DNA from: CAMTUW01 sp947085035
GTDB lineage: Bacteria; Actinomycetota; Coriobacteriia; Anaerosomatales; PHET01
Direction: 5' to 3'
DNA length: 64,000 nt
Assembly (NCBI GenBank): GCA_947085035.1
Contig: CAMTUW010000010.1
Coordinates: 124,001 to 188,000 of the forward strand
The notes under the pieces are model-generated. The model was not told where the DNA came from. It saw nothing but the letters and a program-made list of their open reading frames with translations, and searched no databases. How positions within the stretch are numbered: position 1 is the first letter of the stretch; the number at the start of each line of letters is the position of its first letter. The translations under genes were made by a program, and so were the position numbers. Positions 24,700 through 36,023 of this stretch are shown piece after piece.

Positions 24700-27080
24700 G
24701 ACGTTTTTCGAGCACGCTCGCTCTCAAGGCCTGGCGAGACACGCTCGCGCACAAGGGTCAGTTCGTCTCGCTCATCGCTCTGGTCGCGCTGGGCATCATG
24801 AGCTTCGTCACGTTCCAGAACGGCTACTACGACCTGAAATCCTCGCTTGACACCGCGTACTCACGGCTCCACTTCGCCGACCTCTCGGTACGCGTCAGTC
24901 GCGCCCCCCTCGCGCTCGGCCGTTCCCTCGAGGCGCTGCCGGGAGTCGCTGCGGCACGGGTGCGGACCGTGGCTGACGTGGGACTTGAGCTCAAAAACGG
25001 CGACCAGGCGACCGCGCGCATCGTCAGCACGCCCGGTCCCTCGGCGCGCGTGAACGCCGCCCACGTCGAGGCAGGACGCTTCCCCGCTCCGGACGCCCAT
25101 GATGAAGTGTTGCTCCACGCGATGTTCGCGACCGAGACGTCAACGCGCATCGGTGACACGCTCACGTTACGGATCGGCGGAGAGCGCAGGCGAGTCCGCG
25201 TCGTGGGGCTGGGCACGGATCCGGAACACCTCTACCCGCTGCAAAGCGAGGGAAGCCTGCCCTCGCCGGGATCGTTCGCCGTCATCTATGTGACCGAGAA
25301 AGGTGCCGAGCGCCTCTTCGGCACCACCCGCACCGGCAACGACGTCGCTGTGATCGCTGAGTCCGGCGCGAACCTGAAGCGCCTGACCGCGCGCATCGAA
25401 GACAAGCTTGAGCCCTACGGGATCGTGGCGACACTGGCTCGCGAGAAGCAACCGAGCTTCACGACCCTGCGCTCCGAACTCGATCAGAACCGCTTGATGG
25501 CGCGCTCGATGCCCTCGCTGGTCCTCGCCATCAGTTCGATGTCGTTGTTCATCGCACTCTCGCGACTGGTGGCATCCCAGCGCGGAGAGATAGGGCTTGC
25601 CAAAGCCTTGGGCTACAGCGACGCGCAGATCCTCGGTCACTACCTGACCTTCGCGCTGATCATCGCGACCGGCGGATCACTGCTGGGAGTAGGCGTGGGG
25701 CTACTTGGCGCGCGCGGAATCTCCTCGGCGTACGTCACGATGCTCGGACTGCCCTTCCTCGAAAGCGGCTTCTACCCCGGCGTCATAGGCGTCGCGGTGG
25801 GACTCGCACTCGTGTCGTGTCTACTCGCCGCCGTGATGCCGGCGCTGAGCTCGGCCCGGCTGGCCCCGGCTATCGCGATGCACGCCGACCCGAATCGCTC
25901 GCTCGCGGGAGGAGGAGTGCCGCTTGTCGAGCGCCTACTCTCGCCCATCCTGCCGCGCTCGCTCACGTTCCGAGTGCCTCTCAGAAACATCTTCCGAGCC
26001 AAGCGGCGGAGTCTCTACACCGTATTGGGCATCGCGTTCGCGATGGTGCTTTCCGTCGTGACCATCGCGATGTTCGACTCGATCGACTACCTCTTGGACG
26101 AAGCCTTCGTGAAGGTCGAGCGCTGGGATGTCATGGCCGTCTTCGACACCCCTGTCGGAGAAGCGCGCATCAACGAGGTCCGGCGTCTTGAGGGGGTGCA
26201 CCGGGTCCAGGCTGCCCTCGTCTTCCCCGTCACCGTGTCATCCGGCGGCAGAACCGAGGACATCGTCATGACCGCCCTTCGCCCCGAGGCCGACTTCCAC
26301 GGCTTCAGCGCCACGCGTGGCGCGACTCCTCGCGATGCGCTGGCCTCCGGCGACATCGTGCTGTCGGCATCAACCGCGTTGCGCCTCGGCGTGACCGTGG
26401 GCGCGCGAGTGAGTGTTGACTCTCCGCTCGTCGACGACCCGGTGGCGATGCGCGTCGGATCGCTCTCGGAAGAGATGCTCGGTCGACCGGGGTTCGTCTC
26501 GCTCGACGCGGCAGCGAAGCTTGCGGGGGCACCCGTCAACAACTACAACGCGCTCTACCTCACAGCCGATTCGCAACAGGCTGAGCGAATCCAGGACCGC
26601 ATCTACGACATGCCGGGTGCCGCGAGCGTGCAGGTGAAAGCGGGCCTCGTCGATCGTCTCAAGAGCATGCTTGAGGTGTTCGATGTCTTCGGGACGGTGC
26701 TGCTCATGTTCGGCGCGGCACTCGCTTTCGTGGTGGTCTTCACGACGTTCACGGCAAACATCACCGAGCGGACCCGCGAGATCGCGACGATGCGCACGAT
26801 CGGCGAGGACAACCTTCGTCTCACCGTGATGATCACGCTCGAGAACCTGGCGATCGCGGCTGCGGCTCTTCCTCTGGGGATATGGCTTGGCCTGCGGGCC
26901 AACGAGGCGCTCTTCGCGTCGTTTGAGACCGAGGCGTACACGCTCGTCCCCTATATCCGCCCCGAGAGCATCGTGCGCATCTGCGCGCTCATGCTCGTCG
27001 TCATCCTGCTCTCAGAGATTCCGCCCGTGAGGCGCATCTTCCGCCTCGATCTGGCCGAGGCCACCAAGGTCATGGAGTGA
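24696..27080 (+). CDS. FtsX/MacB-type ABC transporter permease, two-module
   Basis: A 794-residue permease with one N-terminal membrane segment (about 20-42), a large extracytoplasmic domain, three membrane segments at about 275-405 (VLAISSMSLFIALSRLVASQRGEIGLAKALG), a fourth to start the second module near 455, a second extracytoplasmic domain and three further segments at about 660-790 (GALAFVVVFTTFTANITERTREIATMRTIG). This duplicated FtsX layout fits one-chain permeases that need only the ATPase. The ERTREIATMRTIG coupling helix is conserved in both halves. Start GTG 24696 overlaps the upstream stop. Confidence 0.9.
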   Translation: MRRFSSTLALKAWRDTLAHKGQFVSLIALVALGIMSFVTFQNGYYDLKSSLDTAYSRLHFADLSVRVSRAPLALGRSLEALPGVAAARVRTVADVGLELKNGDQATARIVSTPGPSARVNAAHVEAGRFPAPDAHDEVLLHAMFATETSTRIGDTLTLRIGGERRRVRVVGLGTDPEHLYPLQSEGSLPSPGSFAVIYVTEKGAERLFGTTRTGNDVAVIAESGANLKRLTARIEDKLEPYGIVATLAREKQPSFTTLRSELDQNRLMARSMPSLVLAISSMSLFIALSRLVASQRGEIGLAKALGYSDAQILGHYLTFALIIATGGSLLGVGVGLLGARGISSAYVTMLGLPFLESGFYPGVIGVAVGLALVSCLLAAVMPALSSARLAPAIAMHADPNRSLAGGGVPLVERLLSPILPRSLTFRVPLRNIFRAKRRSLYTVLGIAFAMVLSVVTIAMFDSIDYLLDEAFVKVERWDVMAVFDTPVGEARINEVRRLEGVHRVQAALVFPVTVSSGGRTEDIVMTALRPEADFHGFSATRGATPRDALASGDIVLSASTALRLGVTVGARVSVDSPLVDDPVAMRVGSLSEEMLGRPGFVSLDAAAKLAGAPVNNYNALYLTADSQQAERIQDRIYDMPGAASVQVKAGLVDRLKSMLEVFDVFGTVLLMFGAALAFVVVFTTFTANITERTREIATMRTIGEDNLRLTVMITLENLAIAAAALPLGIWLGLRANEALFASFETEAYTLVPYIRPESIVRICALMLVVILLSEIPPVRRIFRLDLAEATKVME

Positions 27081-27113
27081 GCCTTCTCGATCGGCTCCAC
27101 AGCGACCCGCGCC

Positions 27114-29477
<2,364 letters not shown>

Positions 29478-29585
29478 AGCCATACTCCTCGGGCACGAGA
29501 CGGGAGAGCCTTCTGGGAGTGTTCCCGTCAAGAGACCGTTCGGCACGGTGGACCCGCCGAAGGTCGGCGAAGGTCGTGCTCGCCC

Positions 29586-30869
29586 TCAGCCTTCGGCCGT
29601 GATGCGCTCCTGGCCGCCCAGGTACGGACGCAGCACGTCGGGCACGATCACGCTGCCGTCTGCCTGCTGGTAGTTCTCGATGACAGCCGCAAACGTGCGA
29701 CCAACGGCGAGTCCCGAGCCGTTCAGCGTGTGCACAAGCCGGGAGCCCTTGAACTCGTTGGGTGAGCGGAACTTGATGTTGGCTCGTCGCGCTTGGAAAT
29801 CACCGCAGTTCGAGCAGCTCGATATCTCCTTGTACGCACCGTACGAAGGCAGCCACACCTCGAGGTCGTAGGTCTTGGCGGCGGCGAATCCGAGGTCGGC
29901 CGTGCACAGGGAGATGATCCGATACGCCAGCCCCAGCTCCTGCAAGATACGCTCAGCGTCGACAACCATGCCCTCGAGTGCATCCATCGACTGTTCGGGG
30001 CGTGCGAACTTTACCATCTCGACCTTGTCGAACTGATGGACACGGATCATGCCGCGCGTGTCGCGACCAGCACTGCCCGCCTCTTCGCGAAAACACGGGG
30101 TGTAGGCAGCGTAGTGGCGAGGCAGTGAATCGGATTCGAGTACCTCGTCGCGGTGCAGGTTGGTGAGCTGGACCTCGGCGGTGGGGATCAGATAGAGCCC
30201 CTCGGTGGTCTTGAACAGGTCGTCTTCGAACTTGGGCAGATTCCCGGTGCCGGTCAGGGTCTCTGCGTTGGCGAGCGCGGGCACGGACCACTCGGTGTAG
30301 CCGGCCTTCGAATGCGTGTCGAGCATGAAGTTGATGAGCGCACGGTTGAGTCGGGCACCGTCTCGGCCAAGCACCACGAAGCGCGATTTCGCAAGCTTCA
30401 CGCCACGCTCGAAATCGATGATCCCGAGTTCCGGCCCCAGGTCCCAATGAGCTTTCGGCTCGAAAGGAAACGTCGGCGGAGTGCCCCATCGGCGTACCTC
30501 GACGTTGTCGTCTTCGCTCTGACCTGCAGGCACGGAGTCGTCGGGGAGGTTCGGAGCGACGAGCAGCACGTCGCGGACTCCGGCATCAGCGTGCGCCAAC
30601 CGCGTGTCCAAGCCGGCGATCGCGTCGTTGATCACGCGAACCTCGTCTTTGGCGGCCTCGGCCTCGTCGCGTCGGCCGTCCTTCATGAGTGCGCCAATGG
30701 CCTTCGATGTTTCGTTGCGTCGCGCCTGAAGCTGCTCGACCTCGAGAATGAGTCGCCGCCGCTCCTCGTCAAGCGAGAGAAACACGTCAACATCCCATGT
30801 GGTACCGCGCGAAGCCATGGCTCGCCGAACGACATCGGGGTTCTCGCGAACGAATCTGGCGTCAAACAT
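29586..30869 (-). CDS. serS: Serine--tRNA ligase
   Basis: A 427-residue class II synthetase that charges the serine tRNAs, three of which are encoded in this window. The N-terminal coiled-coil arm (about 28-105) includes ERRRLILEVEQLQARRNETSK; motif 2 is seen in TPCFREEAGSAGRDTRGMIRVHQFDKVEMV, and motif 3 in HTLNGSGLAVGRTFAAVIENYQ, each split here as consecutive blocks. ATG 30869 gives the standard opening MFDARFVRENPDVVRRA; a longer in-frame start at 30962 would add an atypical leader. No T-box leader is seen. Confidence 0.96.
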   Translation of the reverse strand: MFDARFVRENPDVVRRAMASRGTTWDVDVFLSLDEERRRLILEVEQLQARRNETSKAIGALMKDGRRDEAEAAKDEVRVINDAIAGLDTRLAHADAGVRDVLLVAPNLPDDSVPAGQSEDDNVEVRRWGTPPTFPFEPKAHWDLGPELGIIDFERGVKLAKSRFVVLGRDGARLNRALINFMLDTHSKAGYTEWSVPALANAETLTGTGNLPKFEDDLFKTTEGLYLIPTAEVQLTNLHRDEVLESDSLPRHYAAYTPCFREEAGSAGRDTRGMIRVHQFDKVEMVKFARPEQSMDALEGMVVDAERILQELGLAYRIISLCTADLGFAAAKTYDLEVWLPSYGAYKEISSCSNCGDFQARRANIKFRSPNEFKGSRLVHTLNGSGLAVGRTFAAVIENYQQADGSVIVPDVLRPYLGGQERITAEG

Positions 30870-30928
30870 GAGGGCCTCCGGAGTCGGGCAGCCGAAGCGG
30901 TCAACGGTCGCCTGCGAGTATAGCCGAG

Positions 30929-30958
30929 CCGGAAGCGCCCCACATCGGGCGCTTCCGG
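30929..30958 (-). terminator. Strong hairpin after the lipoprotein gene
   Basis: CCGGAAGCGCCC (30929-30940) pairs exactly with GGGCGCTTCCGG (30947-30958), a 12-bp stem with a 6-base loop. It lies 20 bases past the minus-strand lipoprotein stop and 60 bases before serS, so it separates the two units. Confidence 0.75.
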
Positions 30959-30977
30959 ACAAGCCATCCGCTTGGTT

Positions 30978-32033
30978 TCAGCGAGCTCTGATCAAGAAGA
31001 GCGTGCAGCGTCCTTTCGGGTCGAGCGAATCTCTCCACGCGATGAGTGTGCCGTCGGACGACACCTGAAGCGCGTCGATGCGTCCTTCAACGGGTTGATA
31101 CTCTCGCGTCTGCCCTTCCGGCTCGCTGGTCGACCGAATCGTCATGCGCTGATTCAGATCGACGATCGCCACGATCCCATCAGTGGCCCTGATGCTGTTG
31201 GCGATGAAGCCCTCCGGAACTATCGGGACGAACCGGCCTTGGCTCCTCGAAAGGTATCCCACCCGCTGCGTGGCCCAATCCCACTCGGCCACGTCATTGA
31301 AGTTGATCGAGTAGAAACGGTCACCGTCGGCCTGAACATAACCGGGATAGCGATACTCGATGCCCGACAGATCGAACTCCTGTAGCTCTTTTGTGGCAAC
31401 GTCGAACGTTCGGTAGCGCCCAACGTCGTTGACGATGTCGGTCCACACGAGGCGATCGCCGTCCCAGGTCGAGAAGTTGTTGTACAGGTTGCCCATGGCG
31501 AGCGGCGCGACCACTGTGGTCTCGCGCTTCGCAAGATCGCGAATCACCATCTCGTGCGTGCGCTCAGGAGTCAGGTCCGTCCATGCCAGCAAGTCGCCGT
31601 TGAGCGTGGGTCCGTACAGATCGTGGTTGTCACATGCCACCTGCCGCTCACCCGTTTCGAGTGATTGTGCGAACAGCTCGAACCCGACGCTGTATACCAA
31701 CCAGCGCTCATTCGCCACGAAGTAGCCGATCATGCTCGGTTCGGGCACCTTCACGATCGTTTCGACCGCTTTGGTCCGGGTGTCATAGCGCACGAGAGAC
31801 ATCCCGTCGTCCTCACCGGGGGCGATGGTCGCGTAGATATCCGTGCCCACCAGTTGCGGCTGATTGCACACGGCGAACGGCAACTCGATCATCTCGACGC
31901 TGACGAGCGAATCCCCATCCAGCTCAGTTGTTCTAGCGAGTGTGCCTGAGGAGGAACCGCATCCGGACAGGAGCACTCCCAGCGCCAGCGACGCTGCGAC
32001 CATTCCCGTCCTGCACGCACCGGCGGTTACCAT
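30978..32033 (-). CDS. Lipoprotein with beta-propeller-like repeats
   Basis: A 351-residue exported protein with a lipobox LLSGC at about residues 20-24. The mature part has about six repeats with patterns of the type RWLVYSVG, DLLAWTDL, DRLVWTDI, DRFYSINF, GIVAIVDL and TLIAWRDS, each followed by a strand pair, as in TolB/WD-like propellers. It is probably tethered outside the membrane and binds protein or sugar; no catalytic motif is seen. The ATG overlaps the end of the C39-like protease gene by seven bases, so both are co-translated and likely work together. Confidence 0.75.
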   Translation of the reverse strand: MVTAGACRTGMVAASLALGVLLSGCGSSSGTLARTTELDGDSLVSVEMIELPFAVCNQPQLVGTDIYATIAPGEDDGMSLVRYDTRTKAVETIVKVPEPSMIGYFVANERWLVYSVGFELFAQSLETGERQVACDNHDLYGPTLNGDLLAWTDLTPERTHEMVIRDLAKRETTVVAPLAMGNLYNNFSTWDGDRLVWTDIVNDVGRYRTFDVATKELQEFDLSGIEYRYPGYVQADGDRFYSINFNDVAEWDWATQRVGYLSRSQGRFVPIVPEGFIANSIRATDGIVAIVDLNQRMTIRSTSEPEGQTREYQPVEGRIDALQVSSDGTLIAWRDSLDPKGRCTLFLIRAR

Positions 32034-32833
32034 GCCATGGCCATGTTCGTGCCATCGAGATCGGCTTGGAGACAGGCTCGAAACAGGCCGTTGACGTTGG
32101 TGGCGCCAACAGCGTCCCAGTAGATTCCGTAATAGGCGATGTTGCTGTTGGGATCGACGCTTCGCATGACCATGGGAGACACGTTGTCGTTGATGCCGCT
32201 GATGGACATGTAGTGCCGCGAGACGTGGCCCCAGTACCGGGGAATGCGGCTGGTCTGCATCAATGTGATCGGTATCGTCGGGTTGGTCGTGATCGAGCGC
32301 AACTGAAAACCGATGCGATTCACGAAGTGCTCGTACGGGTTGTCCGTTCCAACGAGGTTCGACGCTATGTAGTTGAAGTTGCTCCCGAACGTGCCACGGT
32401 AGCTGTTCATCGTGTTCGCGATGGCGGTGGTCAAGCTGCCGCTGGGTGTGGTGCCTATTCTGTTCGCGAGAGTCGCCTGCGAGGGAAGCGCCACCGTCGA
32501 CCTGCTGCTCGTCTTGTGGAAGCTGAGGCTTTGCCTGGCCGACGCCGGGCCGCACCAGTAGCCCGTTTCCTGCCTGTAGTTGGTTGCCGGTCGTGTCTGC
32601 AATCCGTACTTGTTCAGCGCCATCGCGCTGACACCTCCAGCACCGATGCCGAGCGCAGCTTCCTTCTCCTCGGTCAGCCTGTCCAGCTCGGCCACGACCG
32701 CCGGTGTCAGACTCGGGTCATTGAGCGGTGCACCACCCTTGCTTCCTTTGGTCGGCGTCGCACCGGCCGAACAGACCGAGACTCCGAGAAGCAGCAGCAC
32801 CGAGATAACCATCAGAACGATTGTGCGTTTCAT
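32027..32833 (-). CDS. Secreted C39-like (papain-fold) cysteine peptidase
   Basis: A 268-residue protein with a signal peptide (LMVISVLLLLGVSVCSA). The mature domain carries YWCGPASARQSL with the nucleophile Cys, a later His in RHYMSISGI and an Asp in RSVDPNS, the order of Peptidase_C39_2 proteins common in Actinobacteria. Targets are unknown. It is followed without gap by the lipoprotein gene. AAGGGGG lies upstream of ATG 32833. The divergent gap 32834-33051 to the glycosylase holds no gene. Confidence 0.75.
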   Translation of the reverse strand: MKRTIVLMVISVLLLLGVSVCSAGATPTKGSKGGAPLNDPSLTPAVVAELDRLTEEKEAALGIGAGGVSAMALNKYGLQTRPATNYRQETGYWCGPASARQSLSFHKTSSRSTVALPSQATLANRIGTTPSGSLTTAIANTMNSYRGTFGSNFNYIASNLVGTDNPYEHFVNRIGFQLRSITTNPTIPITLMQTSRIPRYWGHVSRHYMSISGINDNVSPMVMRSVDPNSNIAYYGIYWDAVGATNVNGLFRACLQADLDGTNMAMAW

Positions 32834-33051
32834 GAAGCATCCCCCTTAGGAATACGACTCGAACGATCTATGAATCAGGAATCATCATCCGTCGACGTCC
32901 GCATCAACTGTCCCTCCCCTCCCCACACGCGACGTGATGAGCGGCCCCCCAGCCGCAGGTGGATATTCTCACGACGAAGGGGTTGTGTTCCATAGACCGT
33001 GCGGCCGGAATCTGGTCGGCGCTTCTGGCCCGCGAGGATTACACTCGCCTC

Positions 33052-33660
33052 ATGGCCCACACCCTCCGATACACGTCCGACGACGCCCCGAGCAGGGCGC
33101 TCGCTGAGGCGGATCCCGAACTGGGCGTCGTGATCGATCGCGTCGGAAGGCTCGAAGTATGCGTGAGGGGCGGCGGCTTCGAAGTGATGGCCGAGTCGAT
33201 CGTGAGCCAGCAGCTCTCAACGAAAGCCGCCGCCACCATCTGGCGCAGGGTCGCCGAGATGATCGACTCCTCGCCCGAGGCGCTCGCTGGCGCATCCCAT
33301 GAAACCCTTCGTGCTGCGGGTCTTTCGAATCGCAAAGCGGAGTACATCCAGGGCATCGCGCGTGCGACCGTTTCAGGGGAGGTCGACTGGGATGCGTTGA
33401 CGGCTCTCGATGACGAAGAGGTCATCGCGCGCCTCGTGCCGCTTCGCGGAGTCGGCCGTTGGACCGCCGAGATGTATCTCATCTTCGCGCTGGGACGACC
33501 TGACGTGCTCGCCATCGATGACTTCGGCGTGCGCAGCGGCGCGGGACGTATGGCGGGCTTGGGGTGCCCCATGGAGCGCACGGCCCTCGCTGAGCGCGGC
33601 AAGCTCTGGCACCCGTGGCGAAGCGTGGCGAGCCTGTGGCTGTGGGCCTCTCAGGAGTAG
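33052..33660 (+). CDS. DNA-3-methyladenine glycosylase (AlkA-type, HhH-GPD)
   Basis: A 202-residue base-excision repair glycosylase. The HhH-GPD core reads EVMAESIVSQQLSTKAA, RKAEYIQGIA, LVPLRGVGRWTAEMYLIFALG and the catalytic Asp in IDDFGVRSG, ending PWRSVASLWLW. It would remove alkylated purines from DNA. The N-terminal domain of E. coli AlkA is absent, as in yeast MAG-like forms. The start is uncertain: ATG 33052 fits the fold but lacks a good ribosome site; GTG 32959 is in frame. Confidence 0.85.
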   Translation: MAHTLRYTSDDAPSRALAEADPELGVVIDRVGRLEVCVRGGGFEVMAESIVSQQLSTKAAATIWRRVAEMIDSSPEALAGASHETLRAAGLSNRKAEYIQGIARATVSGEVDWDALTALDDEEVIARLVPLRGVGRWTAEMYLIFALGRPDVLAIDDFGVRSGAGRMAGLGCPMERTALAERGKLWHPWRSVASLWLWASQE

Positions 33661-33668
33661 ACGGACGT

Positions 33669-34352
33669 TCAGCTCTCCTTGCGAGCGAGCATGATCACAT
33701 GTTTCTTGTTGAATGCGACCAGCTCCCGAGGTTGCGAGGCGATCGCCACATGGGGGTCTCGACCGCCGCTCCACTCGGGCGAGAGCCATTCGGCGGCCAT
33801 GCGCGGAAGCCTGCGCGCATGCGAGACGAGCGCCTCGACGGCACGGGCGTCACATGCTCGGCTCGCGCACCACTCCGTGAATACGTGGCGCTGGTCGACG
33901 ACAGCATGCCGCTCCACAGACAGGCCCGCCGCTGTCGCCTCCGTCATCCACCCATCGATTGTTCGAGCGCGCACATGACTCGAGTCCCGCAACCGCTCGA
34001 GCGAATCGACGAACAAGGCCGATGCGGTGTGATCCGGGAGTACGTGGTCCTCGAAAGCGAAACGACCACCCGAAGCGAGGACTCGTGCGGTCTCGCGGAA
34101 GAATGCCGAGTGGTCCCTGAAGTGGTGAGCGGCGCTCCGACACATGATGAGGTCGAATGCGCCGTCGTCAAACGGCATCGCACAGTCGTCGCCGACGACG
34201 AATGCTCCCTCGCGCCCATCGTCGATCGCCAGCTCGAGAGTACGAACTCCCTGTTCGGGCTCAACCCAGCTCAATAGCGCATCGAGGCCTCCCCGTTCCT
34301 GAGGCGAAGGGTCATGTCGGAGCTCATTCGCACGCATCGTGAACGCCACCAT
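33669..34352 (-). CDS. Methyltransferase-like protein lacking the SAM-binding loop
   Basis: A 227-residue protein that matches UbiE-type class I methyltransferases in its second half (VGDDCAMPFDDGAFDLIMCRSAAHHF, RETARVLASGGRFAFEDHV, LRDSSHVRARTIDGW). In normal relatives about 40-45 residues with the VLDVGxGxG motif I and the acidic ribose-binding motif precede this block; here the chain goes directly from the N-terminal VRTLELAIDDGRE to the FVVGD strand. The gene is open, so this is a clean in-frame loss. The protein is probably unable to bind SAM in the usual way. ATG 34352 or the next GTG is the likely start, behind GAGGAGG. Confidence 0.7.
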   Translation of the reverse strand: MVAFTMRANELRHDPSPQERGGLDALLSWVEPEQGVRTLELAIDDGREGAFVVGDDCAMPFDDGAFDLIMCRSAAHHFRDHSAFFRETARVLASGGRFAFEDHVLPDHTASALFVDSLERLRDSSHVRARTIDGWMTEATAAGLSVERHAVVDQRHVFTEWCASRACDARAVEALVSHARRLPRMAAEWLSPEWSGGRDPHVAIASQPRELVAFNKKHVIMLARKES

Positions 34353-34623
34353 TGCCTCCTCGTGCACACGCGGGTCCACTCAGGAGCATCGGCCTGTTGA
34401 AGCCGAAACGTGAGCACGAATCGACCAGCAACGCCTGCGGCTGCAGAAGACAGCATTCGGAAGTGTCCCGTCCATCTACGCGCTCGTCACTGAAGTAACC
34501 GTTCAGCTACGTCATACCGCCTTTCGAGAGCAGCGCCAACCTATTCGCTCACCCATGAGCGTCAAGAGGCCGATAATGGTACATACCTAGATAGAAGAAG
34601 CTGCGGCAGGAAAGGTGAGCCGC

Positions 34624-35859
34624 ATGAAAAGTACCGTTACCGGGACAGAGTTCCGATTCATAGAATCAGTGGGCGACGCGTGCCTCGTCGTAGACGCATC
34701 TCGAACGGTCATCGCCGCCAACGAGCCGGTGGAGAAGCTCTACCTGCGTCCTTTGGACGAGGTCGTCGGCTCCCCGATCACCGATCTTGCGCCACCCGAA
34801 GAGAGCGCTCTGCTGCTCGCTGAAATCTCAGCCTGCAACGGCGAGCCCCGCCATTTCCGAGTGGCCCAGAAGCGCGCCGACGCCCGTTTCGTCGGCGAGT
34901 TCACGGCCAAGACATGTCGCCTCGGGGATGCGGACACCGTTGTGCTCATGGTGCGAGAGGTCTGCTCGCAGCAACCGAACGTGTTGCGCGATCTGACCCT
35001 GAACACACTCATGCTGAATCACGTCACCGATGGGATCATCTGCCACTCGATCGAGGGCGAGTTGTTGTTCGCGAACCGCGCTGCTTTGGAGACATGGGGG
35101 ATGCAAAGCCTCGCTGCCGCCAAGTCTCTGGGACCCTTCGGCTGGGTGCCCCTTGAACAAAGAGTCCGCCTCACATCGAACATGAACGCCATACTCGAGA
35201 GCGGCGAGGCGCGTTTCGAGAGTCACGGAATGTCGCCAGCGGGGCGACAAACCCATGTCGAGGTCCACTCCACACTCGTTGAGACGCCTGCGGGCGCCGT
35301 CATCGTCTCGGCCGTGCGCGACATCCGAGAGCGCATGGAGGCCGAGGAGATGGTCCGCTACCTCGCCTACCACGACACGCTGACCGGACTCGCGAACCGC
35401 GTGCTCCTCGAATCCGACCTTGCGCACGCGTTGTCCATGTCTGAGCGCCACGGAGACCTCGTTGGCTTGATCTATCTCGACCTGAACGCCTTCAAGCCGG
35501 TCAACGACACGTACGGACACGCGATCGGAGACCTCGTCTTGCGCGAGGTGGCCGATCGGATCACCGGCTGTGTCCGCGAAACCGACACGGTCGCGCGGCC
35601 CGGCGGCGATGAGTTCGTCGTCTTGCTGTCCCGAATCGATTCCCCCGAGTCGCTCACCACGGTCGCGCGCAAGCTCGCCGAAGAGATAGAACGAGACATC
35701 TTCATCAAGGGGATCGACATCCGCATCTCCGCGAGTATCGGCCTGGCTGTCCACGAGCCCGGCGAGGACTCCGACTCATTCCTCGCGAGAGCCGACCTCG
35801 CCATGTACGAGGCGCGCGAGAAGGGGCTTGCCGGGTGGGAACTGTTCTCAGCCGTGTGA
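34624..35859 (+). CDS. PAS-PAS-GGDEF diguanylate cyclase
   Basis: A 411-residue cytoplasmic protein: PAS about 12-120 (VGDACLVVDASRTVIAANEP), second PAS about 130-240 (HVTDGIICHSIEGELLFANRAAL) and GGDEF domain about 250-408. The signature is an intact GGDEF, and RETD five residues before the preceding TVARP spacer is the RxxD inhibitory site for c-di-GMP feedback. It should make c-di-GMP from two GTP. AGGAAAGG eight bases upstream favours ATG 34624; a GTG at 34615 is possible. The 271-base gap to the methyltransferase gene upstream contains no gene. Confidence 0.9.
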   Translation: MKSTVTGTEFRFIESVGDACLVVDASRTVIAANEPVEKLYLRPLDEVVGSPITDLAPPEESALLLAEISACNGEPRHFRVAQKRADARFVGEFTAKTCRLGDADTVVLMVREVCSQQPNVLRDLTLNTLMLNHVTDGIICHSIEGELLFANRAALETWGMQSLAAAKSLGPFGWVPLEQRVRLTSNMNAILESGEARFESHGMSPAGRQTHVEVHSTLVETPAGAVIVSAVRDIRERMEAEEMVRYLAYHDTLTGLANRVLLESDLAHALSMSERHGDLVGLIYLDLNAFKPVNDTYGHAIGDLVLREVADRITGCVRETDTVARPGGDEFVVLLSRIDSPESLTTVARKLAEEIERDIFIKGIDIRISASIGLAVHEPGEDSDSFLARADLAMYEAREKGLAGWELFSAV

Positions 35860-35942
35860 GCTGAGTCGCCCTTACCGGAATCAATCGGTCGGACCTCCGC
35901 ACCCGTACCCGAGGTGGCGTCTCCGGAGGCCGTGCCCGGAGG

Positions 35943-35951
35943 TGCTAGACT
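35943..35951 (+). promoter_or_regulatory. Possible extended -10 promoter of the NrfA/octaheme-like cytochrome gene
   Basis: TGCTAGACT gives an extended -10 (TGn plus TAGACT) 73 bases before the start codon; no clear -35 is seen. The similar hexamer TAGAAT occurs before the kinase genes at 52441 and 59358. Confidence 0.3.
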
Positions 35952-35969
35952 TTCTGGGTAATGGGGCAG

Positions 35970-36014
35970 CGGTCCATGGACCGTGGCGCGCGGCCACGCC
36001 CCACCGAAGTGGGG
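35970..36014 (+). promoter_or_regulatory. Structured leader: palindrome and two hairpins before the cytochrome start
   Basis: CGGTCCATGGACCG (35970-35983) is a perfect 14-bp palindrome. CGTGGC/GCCACG (35982-35998) and CCCCAC/GTGGGG around CGAA (35999-36014) follow directly. The last stem holds part of the G-rich ribosome site ahead of ATG 36024, so folding could limit translation. It does not match the c-di-GMP riboswitch layout. Confidence 0.45.
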
Positions 36015-36023
36015 GGTGCGACA

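Noticed and set aside
35860..36023. A c-di-GMP (GEMM) riboswitch ahead of the cytochrome gene
   Set aside because: The conserved core elements of that riboswitch are not present; only simple hairpins are seen.
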